A stretch of 64,000 nt of DNA, from contig LM994669.1 in assembly GCA_000753455.2 (NCBI GenBank), positions 474 to 64,473 of the forward strand. The letters are read 5' to 3'. Made by a program: the position numbers and the translations under genes. The notes under the pieces are model-generated. The model did no database searches. It was not told where the DNA came from and was given only the letters and a program-made list of their open reading frames with translations. The DNA is from Clostridium jeddahitimonense. GTDB lineage: Bacteria > Bacillota > Clostridia > Clostridiales > Clostridiaceae. Every line of letters starts with the position of its first letter. Within the stretch, counting starts at the first letter, position 1. Shown here piece after piece: positions 29,462-39,008 of this stretch.

Positions 29462-30781
29462 ATGAGTAAAAAGAAAAGAGAAACTTTTACTAACAGTTCG
29501 GGATTTGTTTTATCCTGTATAGGTGCAGCAGTAGGATTGGGAAATATATGGATGTTTCCGTATAAGATGGGACAAAACGGAGGCGCAGTATTTTTAATAC
29601 CATACTTTTTATGTGTAATTTTACTTGGAACTACAGGCTTAATAGCTGAATTTGCTTTTGGAAGAGCGAATGAAGGTGGAGCATTCAAATCTATAAAAGA
29701 TTCCTTCACAGAGAGAAAACTAAAATTCGGAAGTTTATTTGGGATGACACCGGCCATCGGGTTAGTTGGAATTTTGGTGTTTTATAACATTGTAGTAGGA
29801 TGGATAATGAAATATTTTACTATGAGTTTGACAGGGGAAATTAATAAAGTTAATATACCGACATTCTTTGATGGATTTGCAGGAAGTAGTGAAACTGTAG
29901 TATGGACGTTATTAGCAATGTTAATGGCCGCGCTTATAATTGGCTTTGGAGCAGTTAAGGGTATTGAGAAGGTAAATAATATAATTATGCCAGGTCTGTT
30001 TTTAATATTTATAGCATTAGCAGTAAGATCATTAACATTACCAGGTGCTATGGATGGAGTTAAATACTTATTAACACCAAAATGGGAATACCTTTTTAAA
30101 GCAAATACTTGGGTAATGGCTATGGGGCAAGCGTTCTTTTCTGTAAGCTTAAATGGGTGTGGAATGATGGTATATGGAAGCTATATGAAAAAGGAATTTG
30201 ATATACCTAAAATAGCATTTACTACAGCTATATTAGATTCCGCAGCAGCATTATTGGCAGCTTTTGTAATAATGCCAGCGGCATTTGCTTTTGGATTAGA
30301 TCCAGCAGCAGGACCACAATTATTATTTGTAACAGTTCCAACTATTTTTGAAAAAATGCCTGCAGGACGGATATTAGCTATCTTCTTCTTTTTAAGCATG
30401 ATCTTTGCGGCTTTTAGTTCAGCTGTAAATATGTTAGAAGGATCAGTTGAATCTTTTATGACACAATTAAAAAGCAAACGAAAAAATACTGCTTTAATTA
30501 TAGCTTTTATAAGCTTTATAATTGCTATACCATTGAGTTTAAGCATGAACCTATTTGATAACTTTACTAATTTTGTAACAATAGTTTTATCACCATTAGG
30601 AGCTCTAATTACATTTAGTGTATTTTTCTATATTTTTGATAAAGAAAGAGCTATGGATGAAATTAATTTAGGATCATCTTTAAAATTAGGAGAAGGATTT
30701 AGGCTGTTTGGAAAGTATGGATTTGTATTTATTACTATACTTATAATAATTTTAGGCGTTATGTATGGAGGAATAGGATAG
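29462..30781 (+). CDS. Neurotransmitter:sodium symporter (NSS) family transporter, probable tyrosine/aromatic amino acid uptake
   Basis: 439 residues, about 11 membrane helices, the length of bacterial NSS proteins. The helix-1 sodium and substrate site is FVLSCIGAAVGLGNIWMFPY at 15-34; GGAVFLIPYF and the unwound helix 6 region QAFFSVSLNGCGMMVYGSY follow. The family couples amino-acid uptake to Na+; a Fusobacterium member (Tyt1) carries tyrosine. Substrate here is inferred as Tyr from the Tyr-coded attenuator upstream. ATG 29462 follows AGGGGGATATAAAA. It is monocistronic, closed by a terminator. Confidence 0.88.
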   Translation: MSKKKRETFTNSSGFVLSCIGAAVGLGNIWMFPYKMGQNGGAVFLIPYFLCVILLGTTGLIAEFAFGRANEGGAFKSIKDSFTERKLKFGSLFGMTPAIGLVGILVFYNIVVGWIMKYFTMSLTGEINKVNIPTFFDGFAGSSETVVWTLLAMLMAALIIGFGAVKGIEKVNNIIMPGLFLIFIALAVRSLTLPGAMDGVKYLLTPKWEYLFKANTWVMAMGQAFFSVSLNGCGMMVYGSYMKKEFDIPKIAFTTAILDSAAALLAAFVIMPAAFAFGLDPAAGPQLLFVTVPTIFEKMPAGRILAIFFFLSMIFAAFSSAVNMLEGSVESFMTQLKSKRKNTALIIAFISFIIAIPLSLSMNLFDNFTNFVTIVLSPLGALITFSVFFYIFDKERAMDEINLGSSLKLGEGFRLFGKYGFVFITILIIILGVMYGGIG

Positions 30782-30791
30782 AATTAATATA

Positions 30792-30828
30792 AAAAGAGTG
30801 GTTGTTTTTATTCAACCACTCTTTTCTA
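30792..30828. terminator. Bidirectional terminator after the NSS gene
   Basis: AAAAGAGTGGTTG and CAACCACTCTTTT form a 13-bp perfect stem with an 8-nt loop between convergent genes; A and T tracts flank it. Confidence 0.9.
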
Positions 30829-31056
30829 TTTAACTAAAAGAAATACATCTAAATCTTCTAAAGTTTCTAATTCGAAAATTCTTAATGCAATAGAGATAAT
30901 AGTATCATTTTCTAAATCAGTTAATGAATCTATATATTTTTCAGGTATGTGTTTAAATTTTTTCCTTAGTAGTTTAATTAATAAGCTAAAATGACCTTCT
31001 TTTATTCCGTCAGTCATTCCTTCTTCATAAGCTTTAAGTGAATAGGATAAATTCAT
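30826..31056 (-). pseudogene. DUF4351-like C-terminal fragment of an Rpn/PD-(D/E)xK transposase-type protein
   Basis: 76 residues: YEEGMTDGIKEGHFSLLIK and LLRKKFKHIPEKYIDSL resemble the C-terminal tail of Rpn-family putative nucleases (an EGxxxGxxEG linker followed by a DUF4351-like helical unit). The N-terminal nuclease domain, normally about 200 residues, is absent, and hemolysin III begins only 30 nt upstream. An ATG with a moderate Shine-Dalgarno (AAGGCAGG) exists, so a short protein could still be made. It is most simply a remnant. Confidence 0.55.
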
Positions 31057-31085
31057 AATTTTACCTGCCTTATTTCAGTTTGTTT

Positions 31086-31733
31086 TTATAATAAGTAAGT
31101 AAACACACAAGTAAAGTGAGTTAAACTACCTAATAATATGAATACATGAAAGATTTCATGGAATCCAAAGGTACCTATTTTTATTTTTTTAGATTTAGTA
31201 GCGTATATTACACCACCGATTGTATAAAATATTCCACCAAGTACTAATAAGAAGATACTTACAGGTGGCAAAGCAGCATATAGAGGTTTAATAACAAATA
31301 TTGCACTCCAACCCATTGCTATATAAAGAGCTGTTTGTAACCATCTTGGAGCATTAAACCAACAAAGCTTAAATACTATACCTGCAATGGCTATTGAAAT
31401 CATAACTATGAACATATTTCTACCTAATGTTCCACCTAAACCTATTAAGCAGAATGGAGCATATGAACCAGCTATTAATATAAAAATCATTGAATGATCT
31501 AATTTTTGAAAAAATTTAATTATTTTATCAGTTGAAATTATACCGTGATAAGTTCCTGATACTGTATATAAAAGTATTAAGCTAATTCCGAAAATAGTTA
31601 CTGAGATAATAGCTATGTTAGAAGCATTAGTCATAACGCCTTTAGCTACCATTGCAAATAAAGCAATGAATGATAATATGGCACCTAATAAATGAGTAAT
31701 AGAGTTTATAGGTTCTCTTAATTTTTTATACAT
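31086..31733 (-). CDS. Hemolysin III / PAQR-family membrane protein (TrhA-like)
   Basis: 215 residues, seven predicted helices. The PAQR metal-site motifs are present: ITHLLGA near 12, SGTYHG near 82, LDHSMIFILIAGSYAPF near 95-112 and the C-terminal HEIFHVFILLGSLTHF. Bacterial members are linked to membrane fluidity homeostasis; the hemolysin name is historical. ATG 31733 follows GGGGTG. No clear partner gene. Confidence 0.9.
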   Translation of the reverse strand: MYKKLREPINSITHLLGAILSFIALFAMVAKGVMTNASNIAIISVTIFGISLILLYTVSGTYHGIISTDKIIKFFQKLDHSMIFILIAGSYAPFCLIGLGGTLGRNMFIVMISIAIAGIVFKLCWFNAPRWLQTALYIAMGWSAIFVIKPLYAALPPVSIFLLVLGGIFYTIGGVIYATKSKKIKIGTFGFHEIFHVFILLGSLTHFTCVFTYLL

Positions 31734-31917
31734 AAATACACCCCACGATACAACCTAGTTTTTAAAACTATGTGATATTATATTTATATTATTTAGTATT
31801 TGTTACTAAGAGTCAAAGTTCATTTTAGCAGATTTTTCTTACTTATTATTAAATATTTAGCTTTTCCTTGAAATATCTCAAAAATACTATTATTATTAAA
31901 TATGAATAACTATTACA

Positions 31918-31936
31918 AGTAGTTTGAAAAACTACT
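31918..31936 (+). other. Hairpin abutting the DUF1836 ribosome binding site
   Basis: AGTAGTTT and AAACTACT form an 8-bp perfect stem with a 3-nt loop, ending one base before AGGAGG. It may influence translation start or mRNA stability of the downstream gene. Confidence 0.5.
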
Positions 31937-31946
31937 AGGAGGAAAT

Positions 31947-32528
31947 ATGGATATAAAAGAATTAGTAGACAATATTGACTTTATAAATGGAATACCTATG
32001 GATGATATACCAGAGATTGATTTATATATGGATCAAGTAATTCAACTATTTGAGGGAAAGCTATCATCATTAAAGAGAACGGAAGATGATAAAATTCTCA
32101 CTAAGACGATGATAAATAATTATGCTAAAGGAAAGTTATTATTGCCTATTAAAAATAAAAAATATACAAAAGAGCATATAATAATTATGTCATTAATCTA
32201 TAATTTAAAGGGAGCATTATCTATTAATGATATAAAACTAAGTTTAAATAAAATAATAGACAGCTTTTCAGAAGATGAGTCTTATCCTTTAAGAGAATTA
32301 TATAGTGCATTTTTAGACGAATCAGAAAATGATGTATTAGAGTTTAAAAAAGGTGTAGATAATAAGGAAGAAGAAATAGAAAAATTAATAGAAAATAATG
32401 CAGAGCTTAAAGGAGATTTCGAAAAGAAGTTTTTACTCCTTTGTTCATTTATAAATATGAGCAATATGTATAGAAGAGCTAGCGAAAAGTTAATAGATGA
32501 ATTTTTTTCAGAAATAAAAGGTGAATAG
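31947..32528 (+). CDS. DUF1836-family protein
   Basis: 193 residues, soluble. The first 120 residues match DUF1836, a MerR-like helix-turn-helix type fold: DIPEIDLYMDQVIQLFE, then TMINNYAKGKLLLPIKNKKY and HIIIMSLIYNLKGALSI. Likely a DNA-binding regulator (inference). ATG 31947 follows AGGAGG at 5 nt. Its stop lies 1 nt before the ATG of the ABC-class ATPase, so the two are translationally linked. Confidence 0.8.
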   Translation: MDIKELVDNIDFINGIPMDDIPEIDLYMDQVIQLFEGKLSSLKRTEDDKILTKTMINNYAKGKLLLPIKNKKYTKEHIIIMSLIYNLKGALSINDIKLSLNKIIDSFSEDESYPLRELYSAFLDESENDVLEFKKGVDNKEEEIEKLIENNAELKGDFEKKFLLLCSFINMSNMYRRASEKLIDEFFSEIKGE

Positions 32529-32529
32529 T

Positions 32530-34224
32530 ATGAAAAATCAAAATGACTTAAAAAAAGACCTACAAAGAATAGATGGTAAAGGATATAGATCATATAAAGA
32601 TTTAGAAGGCCAATATGATTTTGGAACCTTTATATTAAGTATAGATCATGTCCAAGGAGATCCTTTTGCAGCACCATCAAGAGTAAGAATAATAGTAGAT
32701 AACAATGTAGCTAAATTTCCTAATAACTTACTAGATTTAAAATATAAAAATATAGCTGTATGTGATTTTTTAACTAGGTTATTTAGCAAAAATATAAGAA
32801 AATGCGGAGAAAAGATATTTGGGTCTGGAAAAAGTGGATTAATTGAAATTAGTAGATGTCCTCAAGAAATATTAGATAGAACTTCAGTTGTTTTTAATAA
32901 TGATAAAATAGAAGTTAGATTTTATGTGGGATTTCCTGCAAAAGGTAGAAGCGTATTAGCTAAAGAGTTAGAAAAGATATTATTTAATGTGGTGCCTATA
33001 TTAGTAGAAAAGACACTTATATATAAGAATATAGATAGTAAGATGTTAATAAATAGAGTGAAATTAGTAGAAGATCAAACCTATATTAGAGATAATCTTA
33101 ACAATAGAGGGTTAGTAGCCTTTGTAGCTAATAACTCAATACTTCCTAGAGAAAGTGGAGTATCGTCAAAGCCATTAAGAGATGGAAAAAGATTTGTATC
33201 ACCTAAGGAGCTTGAAGTTGAATTTAATACACCTAATAGAGGTGTTATAAAGGGAATGGGTATACCTAAAGGTATAACACTTATTGTTGGTGGTGGTTAT
33301 CATGGAAAGTCTACTTTATTAAAAGCTTTAGAACTAGGTGTATATAATCATATAGAAGGTGATGGAAGAGAGTTTGTAATAACAGAGGATACTGCCTTAA
33401 AAGTTAGAGCAGAAGATGGAAGAGCTATAACTAACACAGATATAAGTCTTTTTATAAATAATCTTCCTAATGGGAAAGATACAAAGAGTTTTAATACTGA
33501 AAATGCTAGTGGAAGTACGTCTCAAGCAGCTAATATTGTTGAAGGAATAGAATCAGGAGCTAATACTTTACTAATAGATGAAGATACTTCAGCAACAAAC
33601 TTTATGATTAGAGATAGTATTATGCAGCAATTAGTTGCTAAAGAGAAGGAGCCTATAACACCTTATATAGATGTAGCTAAAAGCCTTTATAAAAAATTAG
33701 GAATTTCAACTATACTTGTAGCAGGAAGTTGTGGAGACTTTTTTGATATAGCTGATTTAGTAGTTCAAATGGACAATTATGAACCTTTTGAAGTTACAGA
33801 AAAAGCAAAAGCATTAAGCAGAGGAATAATTAACCATAACAAAGAAATAGAGGTTAAGATTAATACTAAGAGAGTTCTACAAAAAGGAACTATAGAATCT
33901 GGACCAAGGGGTGTAAAAATTAAATCATTAGGAATAGATGGAATTTCTATAAATAAAGAAAATATAGATTTAAGAGCTGTAGAACAAATTGTGGATTCAG
34001 AGCAATTAAATACTATAGGATCATTTATGAAGTATGTAGAAATGAATTTAATGAATAAGAACTTAACAGTAAAAGAAGCTGTAGATAGAGGTTACGAAGT
34101 CTTACAAATTAATCTAATAGATATAGATAAGATAAAAGGTGGCTACGGAAGCTTTGCAATGCCAAGAAAGCAAGAAATAATGGCAGCGTATAATAGGTTT
34201 AGAAAGTTAAGAGTTAGAGGTTAA
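32530..34224 (+). CDS. Predicted ATPase of the ABC class (PF09818-type)
   Basis: 564 residues, soluble. The N-terminal third opens with DGKGYRSYKDLEGQYDF and FILSIDHVQGDPFAAPSR, a block typical of this family. The P-loop GGGYHGKSTLLKALE lies near 252-266; Walker B-like NTLLIDEDTSATNFMIRD lies near 345. Function unproven: the family is widespread but uncharacterised. ATG 32530 overlaps the DUF1836 end and uses AAGGTG inside it; an in-frame GTG at 32521 would remove that Shine-Dalgarno. Operon with DUF1836, then a terminator. Confidence 0.85.
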   Translation: MKNQNDLKKDLQRIDGKGYRSYKDLEGQYDFGTFILSIDHVQGDPFAAPSRVRIIVDNNVAKFPNNLLDLKYKNIAVCDFLTRLFSKNIRKCGEKIFGSGKSGLIEISRCPQEILDRTSVVFNNDKIEVRFYVGFPAKGRSVLAKELEKILFNVVPILVEKTLIYKNIDSKMLINRVKLVEDQTYIRDNLNNRGLVAFVANNSILPRESGVSSKPLRDGKRFVSPKELEVEFNTPNRGVIKGMGIPKGITLIVGGGYHGKSTLLKALELGVYNHIEGDGREFVITEDTALKVRAEDGRAITNTDISLFINNLPNGKDTKSFNTENASGSTSQAANIVEGIESGANTLLIDEDTSATNFMIRDSIMQQLVAKEKEPITPYIDVAKSLYKKLGISTILVAGSCGDFFDIADLVVQMDNYEPFEVTEKAKALSRGIINHNKEIEVKINTKRVLQKGTIESGPRGVKIKSLGIDGISINKENIDLRAVEQIVDSEQLNTIGSFMKYVEMNLMNKNLTVKEAVDRGYEVLQINLIDIDKIKGGYGSFAMPRKQEIMAAYNRFRKLRVRG

Positions 34225-34242
34225 AAGTGATAAATTAATGTG

Positions 34243-34271
34243 GAGACTGCTTAGGCAGTTTCTTTTTTTTT
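34243..34271 (+). terminator. Terminator of the DUF1836-ATPase operon
   Basis: GAGACTGC and GCAGTTTC (one G-T) with a short loop and ten T residues. Confidence 0.88.
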
Positions 34272-34278
34272 GATATAA

Positions 34279-34306
34279 AAAAATCAGCACAAAGGCTGAT
34301 TTTTAT
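34279..34306. terminator. Second hairpin, terminator for the convergent YjiH gene
   Basis: AAAAATCAGC and GCTGATTTTT around ACAAAG, symmetrical A and T tracts, located between convergent genes, about 35 nt after the minus-strand stop. Confidence 0.85.
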
Positions 34307-34340
34307 CATTAATTTATAATTTAGCATTTTAAATTTTTAA

Positions 34341-35720
34341 CTAATAAAGAATGTTTGCTATCAGTACAATAACTGGTAGTGTTATTAATGTTCTTTCTAA
34401 GAAGATGATTAACATCTCTTTTAAGTTTACTGGAACTTTTGATCCTAATAAAACTCCACCCACTTCTGACATATAAATAAGTTGAGTTACAGAAGTACAA
34501 GCTATTATGAACTTAGTCATTTCATTAGTTATTGTAGTTGAAGCTATAACTGATGGTAATAGCATATCAGCAAATCCAACTACTAATGTTTGTGCAGCAG
34601 CTGTTGCTTGTGGAACTTGTAATAAATGTAGAATAGGTATAAATGGTAAACCTAGTATTTTAAATACTGGAGTAAATTCAGCAATTATAAGCGCTAACGT
34701 AGCAAAGCACATAACGATTGGAAGTACACCCATCCACATATCTAATATATTTTTAAATCCATCTATGAAAAATCTTTTTATATCAGAATTTTCATCAGCT
34801 TTTTCTAAAGCACATTTATATCCCCAGCTTAAAGAATTATATCCTTTAGGAATATCTTCAGATGAATTTTCAGCTTTTTTACCTTTATAATAAGTATCTT
34901 TTTTTCTTGAAAGTGGTGGTATTCTTGGAACTACTACAGCAGCCACGATACCAGCTAAAGTTACTGTTAAGTAAAAAGGAATAAACATTCCATCAAGCCC
35001 TATAGTTTGAATAACTATTAAACTAAAAGTAATTGAAACAGCTGAAAAAGTTGTACTAACTACAGCAGCTTCTCTTTCTGTATAAAAACCATCTTCGTAT
35101 TGTTTACTTGTTAATATTATTCCTAGAGTACCATCTCCAAGCCAAGATGTAATACAGTCGATTGAAGAACGTCCAGGTAATTTAAATAAAGGTCTCATAA
35201 CTTTAGTTAAAAGGGAACCAACAAATTCTAATAATCCGAAATTTAATAAAAGTGGTAATAATAAACCTGCAAAAAGGAATATTGAGAAAAGGATAGTTAG
35301 TAAGTCATTAAAAACAAATCCTCCAGTTACATCACTAATTATAAATTCAGGACCAACTTGTAATAAAACTAATATACCAAATATACTACCTACAATTCTA
35401 GAGATAGACCAAAGTGGTGTAGTTTTAAATAAAGTGCTTAAAAATTTGTTATCCAAAATAAACTTAGGTTTAAAAACAAAAGTTATTAATGTCATAATAC
35501 CTGATATAGCTAAAGTAACAGCAATTATATAAGGAAGTGATGAGCCTAATATATCTGTTAACTTACTAGAAAGAATAGCTACAGGAATTGTGATTTCTCC
35601 GTTATAATTTATAGGAATCATGAATAATAATACACCTAATAATGAAGGTATAATGAATTTTATATTATTTTTAAAATTAAATTTATTTTCACTAAATGAC
35701 TTAGAATTTGATAAATCCAT
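34341..35720 (-). CDS. YjiH-type membrane protein with nucleoside-recognition (Gate) domains
   Basis: 459 residues, about 10-11 hydrophobic helices. TSWLGDGTLGIILTSKQYEDGFYTEREA near 190-215 and the repeat-like VGFADMLLPSVIASTTITNEMTKF near 395 are Gate-domain features. Substrate unknown; this family has been associated with transport. ATG 35720 follows AAAGGGGGATG. Monocistronic. Confidence 0.8.
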   Translation of the reverse strand: MDLSNSKSFSENKFNFKNNIKFIIPSLLGVLLFMIPINYNGEITIPVAILSSKLTDILGSSLPYIIAVTLAISGIMTLITFVFKPKFILDNKFLSTLFKTTPLWSISRIVGSIFGILVLLQVGPEFIISDVTGGFVFNDLLTILFSIFLFAGLLLPLLLNFGLLEFVGSLLTKVMRPLFKLPGRSSIDCITSWLGDGTLGIILTSKQYEDGFYTEREAAVVSTTFSAVSITFSLIVIQTIGLDGMFIPFYLTVTLAGIVAAVVVPRIPPLSRKKDTYYKGKKAENSSEDIPKGYNSLSWGYKCALEKADENSDIKRFFIDGFKNILDMWMGVLPIVMCFATLALIIAEFTPVFKILGLPFIPILHLLQVPQATAAAQTLVVGFADMLLPSVIASTTITNEMTKFIIACTSVTQLIYMSEVGGVLLGSKVPVNLKEMLIIFLERTLITLPVIVLIANILY

Positions 35721-35907
35721 TTTGCATCCCCCTTTGTATAAAAATTAATATTTATGCAACAATATTCATTCTATATGCAAAAATATAAAAAATCAATAGT
35801 TTTTATGTATATAGATAAGAAAAAACAGAATGTTGATTTTTATGGTAAAAATTCTTAAAAATAATTATAATATAGAGATAACAATTATAATATAGGAGTT
35901 GAGAATT

Positions 35908-36714
35908 TTGAATTATAGAAATGAACTAAAGAATTGCAACAGAATAGTTGTAAAAGTAGGAACATCAACACTTACTTATGAAAATGGAAATATAAACTTA
36001 ACTAGAATTGAAAAATTAACAAGAGTTATTTCAGATTTAATGAATAGTGGAAAAGAGGTTATTTTAGTAACTTCTGGTGCTGTTGGAGTAGGTGTTAATA
36101 AATTAAAATTAAAAGAAAAGCCAAAGACAATAAAGGAAAAGCAAGCCGCAGCTGCTGTAGGACAATGTGAGCTTATGCATATATATAGTAAGTTTTTTGG
36201 AGAATATAGCCATATTGTTGGACAAGTACTTTTAACAAGAGATGTAGTAGAAGATAATCATATAAGAGAGAATGTTGTGAATACATTTGAAACTTTGATA
36301 GAAAATAAAATAATACCTATAGTTAATGAAAATGATACAGTTGCTATAGATGAGATAGAAAATATAGTTAGATTTGGTGATAATGATAATTTATCTGCGA
36401 TAGTTGCTGGATTAGTTTCAGCAGATCTTTTAATAATTCTTTCGGATATTGATGGATTTTATGATTCAGATCCAAGAAAGAATTTAGATTCAAAACTTAT
36501 TAGAGTAGTAGAAGAAATCACACCAGAATTAGAAGCATGTGCTGGAGGAGCTGGAAGTAGTTTAGGAACAGGTGGAATGGCGACCAAACTAACAGCGGCT
36601 AAGAATGCAACTTCATCTGGTGCACATATGATATTAGCAAATGGTAATGAACCAACTATTCTATTAGACATAATGAATGGTGATGAGATTGGAACATTAT
36701 TTCTTAAACAATAA
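35908..36714 (+). CDS. proB: Glutamate 5-kinase, short form without PUA domain
   Basis: 268 residues. It has the amino-acid kinase motifs [27 protein letters not shown], and the ATP-site block [13 protein letters not shown], with [11 protein letters not shown] near 224. It phosphorylates glutamate in the first step of proline synthesis. The PUA domain of longer enzymes is absent, as in several other Firmicutes. The start is taken as TTG 35908, 9 nt after AGGAG; another TTG at 35899 touches the Shine-Dalgarno. A 13-bp sequence (AATTATAATATAG) is repeated at 35863 and 35883, giving two -10-like boxes upstream. proA follows after 15 nt. Confidence 0.93.
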   Translation: MNYRNELKNCNRIVVKVGTSTLTYENGNINLTRIEKLTRVISDLMNSGKEVILVTSGAVGVGVNKLKLKEKPKTIKEKQAAAAVGQCELMHIYSKFFGEYSHIVGQVLLTRDVVEDNHIRENVVNTFETLIENKIIPIVNENDTVAIDEIENIVRFGDNDNLSAIVAGLVSADLLIILSDIDGFYDSDPRKNLDSKLIRVVEEITPELEACAGGAGSSLGTGGMATKLTAAKNATSSGAHMILANGNEPTILLDIMNGDEIGTLFLKQ

Positions 36715-36729
36715 TTAGGAGGATGAATT

Positions 36730-37974
36730 ATGAACGAGTTAATTTTAAAAGGACAAAAAGCAAAAGAAGCTTCCAATATATTAGGTAATTTATCTACAGA
36801 TGAAAAAAATAAAGGCTTATTAGCTATGGCTGACTATCTTGTAAAATATGAAGACTTTATAATTGAAGCAAATAAAATTGATTTACAAGAAGCTGTAAAT
36901 AGAGGAACAGCTAAAACTATGTTAGATAGATTAGCCTTAGATAAAGATAGAGTTCAAGGGATGGCTAATGGACTAAGACAAGTGGCTAGTCTTCCAGATC
37001 CAGTAGGTGAAGTTGTATCAATGTGGACTAGACCAAATGGACTTCAAATAGGACAAAAAAGAGTTGCTATGGGGGTAATAGGAATAATATATGAAGCAAG
37101 ACCTAATGTAACTAGTGATGCAGCAGGACTTTGCTTTAAAGCTGGAAGTTCAGTTATATTAAGAGGTGGAAAAGAGGCTATATATTCTAATAAGGCAATA
37201 GTAAAGGTATTAATAGAAGCTTTAAAATCTGTAAATTTACCAGAAAACAGTATTCAATTAATAGAAGATACTAGTAGAGAAGTAGCTACAGAAATGATGA
37301 GATTAAATGAATACATAGATGTCCTTATTCCGAGAGGAGGAGCAGGACTTATAAAAGCTGTAGTAAATAATGCAACTGTTCCAGTAATAGAGACGGGAAC
37401 CGGTAACTGCCATATTTATATTGATGAAGATTGTGATTTTGAAATGGCTAAAAATATAATTATTAATGCTAAAACTTCAAGGCCATCAGTTTGTAATGCT
37501 GCTGAGAAGCTATTAGTTAACGAAAAGATAGCTGAAGCTTTTATGCCATTTATATTAAAGGAACTAAGAGGAAATGGAGTAGAGGTGAGAGGTGATGAAA
37601 GTGCTATAGCTTATGACAAAGACGTAGTACTTGCATCAGAAGAAGAATGGTACAACGAATATCTAGATTATAAAATAGGGGTAAAGGTTGTTAAAGATAT
37701 AGATGAAGCTATAATGCATATAAATAATTATAGTTCAGGACACTCTGAAGCTATTGTTACTAAAAGTTATGAAAGCTCACAAAAGTTCCTACAAAGAGTG
37801 AATTCAGCAGCTGTATATGTTAATGCATCAACTAGATTCACCGATGGTGAAGAGTTTGGATTTGGAGCAGAGATAGGAATAAGTACTCAAAAGTTACATG
37901 CAAGGGGTCCAATGGGGTTAAAAGAGCTTACTACTATTAAATATATTATTTATGGAAATGGCCAAACGAGATAG
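36730..37974 (+). CDS. proA: Gamma-glutamyl phosphate reductase
   Basis: 414 residues, standard length. Aldehyde-dehydrogenase-like signatures include IIYEARPNVTSDAAGLC near 117, IPRGGAGLI near 200, and the catalytic cysteine segment TSRPSVCNAAEKLL near 250-263; AAVYVNASTRFTDGEEFGFG is near the end. It reduces glutamyl-phosphate to glutamate semialdehyde with NADPH, the step after ProB. ATG 36730 follows GGAGGATG. No proC is visible nearby. Confidence 0.95.
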   Translation: MNELILKGQKAKEASNILGNLSTDEKNKGLLAMADYLVKYEDFIIEANKIDLQEAVNRGTAKTMLDRLALDKDRVQGMANGLRQVASLPDPVGEVVSMWTRPNGLQIGQKRVAMGVIGIIYEARPNVTSDAAGLCFKAGSSVILRGGKEAIYSNKAIVKVLIEALKSVNLPENSIQLIEDTSREVATEMMRLNEYIDVLIPRGGAGLIKAVVNNATVPVIETGTGNCHIYIDEDCDFEMAKNIIINAKTSRPSVCNAAEKLLVNEKIAEAFMPFILKELRGNGVEVRGDESAIAYDKDVVLASEEEWYNEYLDYKIGVKVVKDIDEAIMHINNYSSGHSEAIVTKSYESSQKFLQRVNSAAVYVNASTRFTDGEEFGFGAEIGISTQKLHARGPMGLKELTTIKYIIYGNGQTR

Positions 37975-38051
37975 TTTGGCTTTGCAAAGATAAATATGCC
38001 TTTGGCGAAAATGGGTTATTTAGCGGTACGGTGAAAGGAGTTGAGGAGTTT

Positions 38052-38498
38052 ATGAATTTTGAAATAAAGTCTTTTAATGATTTAACAGTTGATGATATGT
38101 ATGAAATTGCTAAGTCTAGGTTTGAAGTTTTTGTTTGTGAACAAGAAATTACTTCGGAACAGGACTTTGACGATAAGGATAAGAAATGTCATCATGTTAT
38201 GTTAAAGGAAAATGGAAGAGTTGTTGCATATTCTAGAATAGTTCCTAAAGGAATTGGATACGATTATACATCTATTGGAAGAGTATTAGTTCTTGAAAGT
38301 CATAGAAGGAAAGGCATAGCTCAAAAAATGATGGAAGCTTGCTTAGAATTTATAAAAAATGATTTAGATCAAAGTATAGTTGTTTTATCAGCACAACTAT
38401 ATGTTAAAGATTTATATGAAAGTGTAGGCTTTAAAGTGATTTCAGATGTGTATGACGAAGTGAGTATACCACATGTAAAAATGAAGGTTGAATTATAA
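38052..38498 (+). CDS. ElaA-like GNAT acetyltransferase
   Basis: 148 residues. The ElaA-type start pattern RFEVFVCEQEITSEQDFDDKDKKCHH is visible (residues about 19-44), and the acetyl-CoA-binding motif GRVLVLESHRRKGIAQKMM lies near 79-97. Substrate unknown. ATG 38052 follows GAGGAG at 3-4 nt; an in-frame GTG at 38031 precedes it but the GAGGAG falls inside that extension. Located 77 nt after proA; it may share its transcript. Confidence 0.83.
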   Translation: MNFEIKSFNDLTVDDMYEIAKSRFEVFVCEQEITSEQDFDDKDKKCHHVMLKENGRVVAYSRIVPKGIGYDYTSIGRVLVLESHRRKGIAQKMMEACLEFIKNDLDQSIVVLSAQLYVKDLYESVGFKVISDVYDEVSIPHVKMKVEL

Positions 38499-38547
38499 AA
38501 AATCTATTTCTGAATGTTTTGTATCATTCAGAAATAGATTTTTTTAT
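38497..38547 (+). terminator. Strong terminator after the GNAT gene
   Basis: AAAAATCTATTTCTGAATG and CATTCAGAAATAGATTTTT form a 19-bp perfect stem with an 8-nt loop and extra T residues. Confidence 0.93.
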
Positions 38548-38683
38548 TGTTAGAAGATTATTTTTAAAGGAAGGTATTTACAAATAAAGAAACAAAGTGT
38601 AATATATATAACATAAAGAGTTATTAAAAACTATATTTAGTGGAAAGTTATAACTTAATAAGAACGAAATTAGAGTTTAAATA

Positions 38684-38796
38684 GTGGGATTGGGATGATT
38701 AGATGATTACTTAGAGGAGAAAGGGTATAGAATAGAAAATATTAATTAAACTGATGAAATTATAAGCAATTTAAATAACTGATATTCAATTATATA
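38684..38796 (+). pseudogene. Possible decayed UPF0180 (YkuS)-like gene
   Basis: In one frame the sequence reads VGLG-stop-LDDYLEEKGYRIENIN, stop, TDEIISNLNN, stop, YSIIY. DYLEEKGY and the later NN-Y-x-I-I spacing recall small UPF0180 proteins, but three in-frame stops interrupt it. The similarity is short and from memory, so this is tentative. The rest of the 38548-38813 gap shows nothing I can name. Confidence 0.3.
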
Positions 38797-38813
38797 TATG
38801 GAGGAGAATTTGT

Positions 38814-39008
38814 GTGTGGAGAAAATTAGTTTTATATGAAAAAGATTATGAACATTTGGCTAAAGGAATAGCTTCAGGTGTTGGAATAGGAACTATAATC
38901 GGAGCTATAATAGGTGATGTAATTTTATTTTTTTCTATTGGTGGAGTTATAGGAATAATAGTTGCAACTATACTTTCGATTTTTGATAGATTTAAACAAA
39001 AAACCTAG
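38814..39008 (+). CDS. Small glycine-zipper membrane protein
   Basis: 64 residues, not assigned to a family. A short charged start (WRKLVLYEKDYEHLAKG) is followed by two glycine-rich hydrophobic stretches, GIASGVGIGTIIGAIIGDVI and IGGVIGIIVATILSIF, with G-x-x-x-G spacing typical of helix packing, then a basic tail. GTG 38814 follows GGAGGAG at 7 nt. Its stop sits inside the left arm of a large hairpin. Such proteins can be membrane-active, but nothing here proves a toxin role. Confidence 0.6.
   Translation: MWRKLVLYEKDYEHLAKGIASGVGIGTIIGAIIGDVILFFSIGGVIGIIVATILSIFDRFKQKT

Noticed and set aside
35863..35895. Two AATTATAATATAG repeats before proB as a regulatory system
   Set aside because: AT-rich -10-like repeats are common here; without a paired -35 or a dyad the evidence is too thin.
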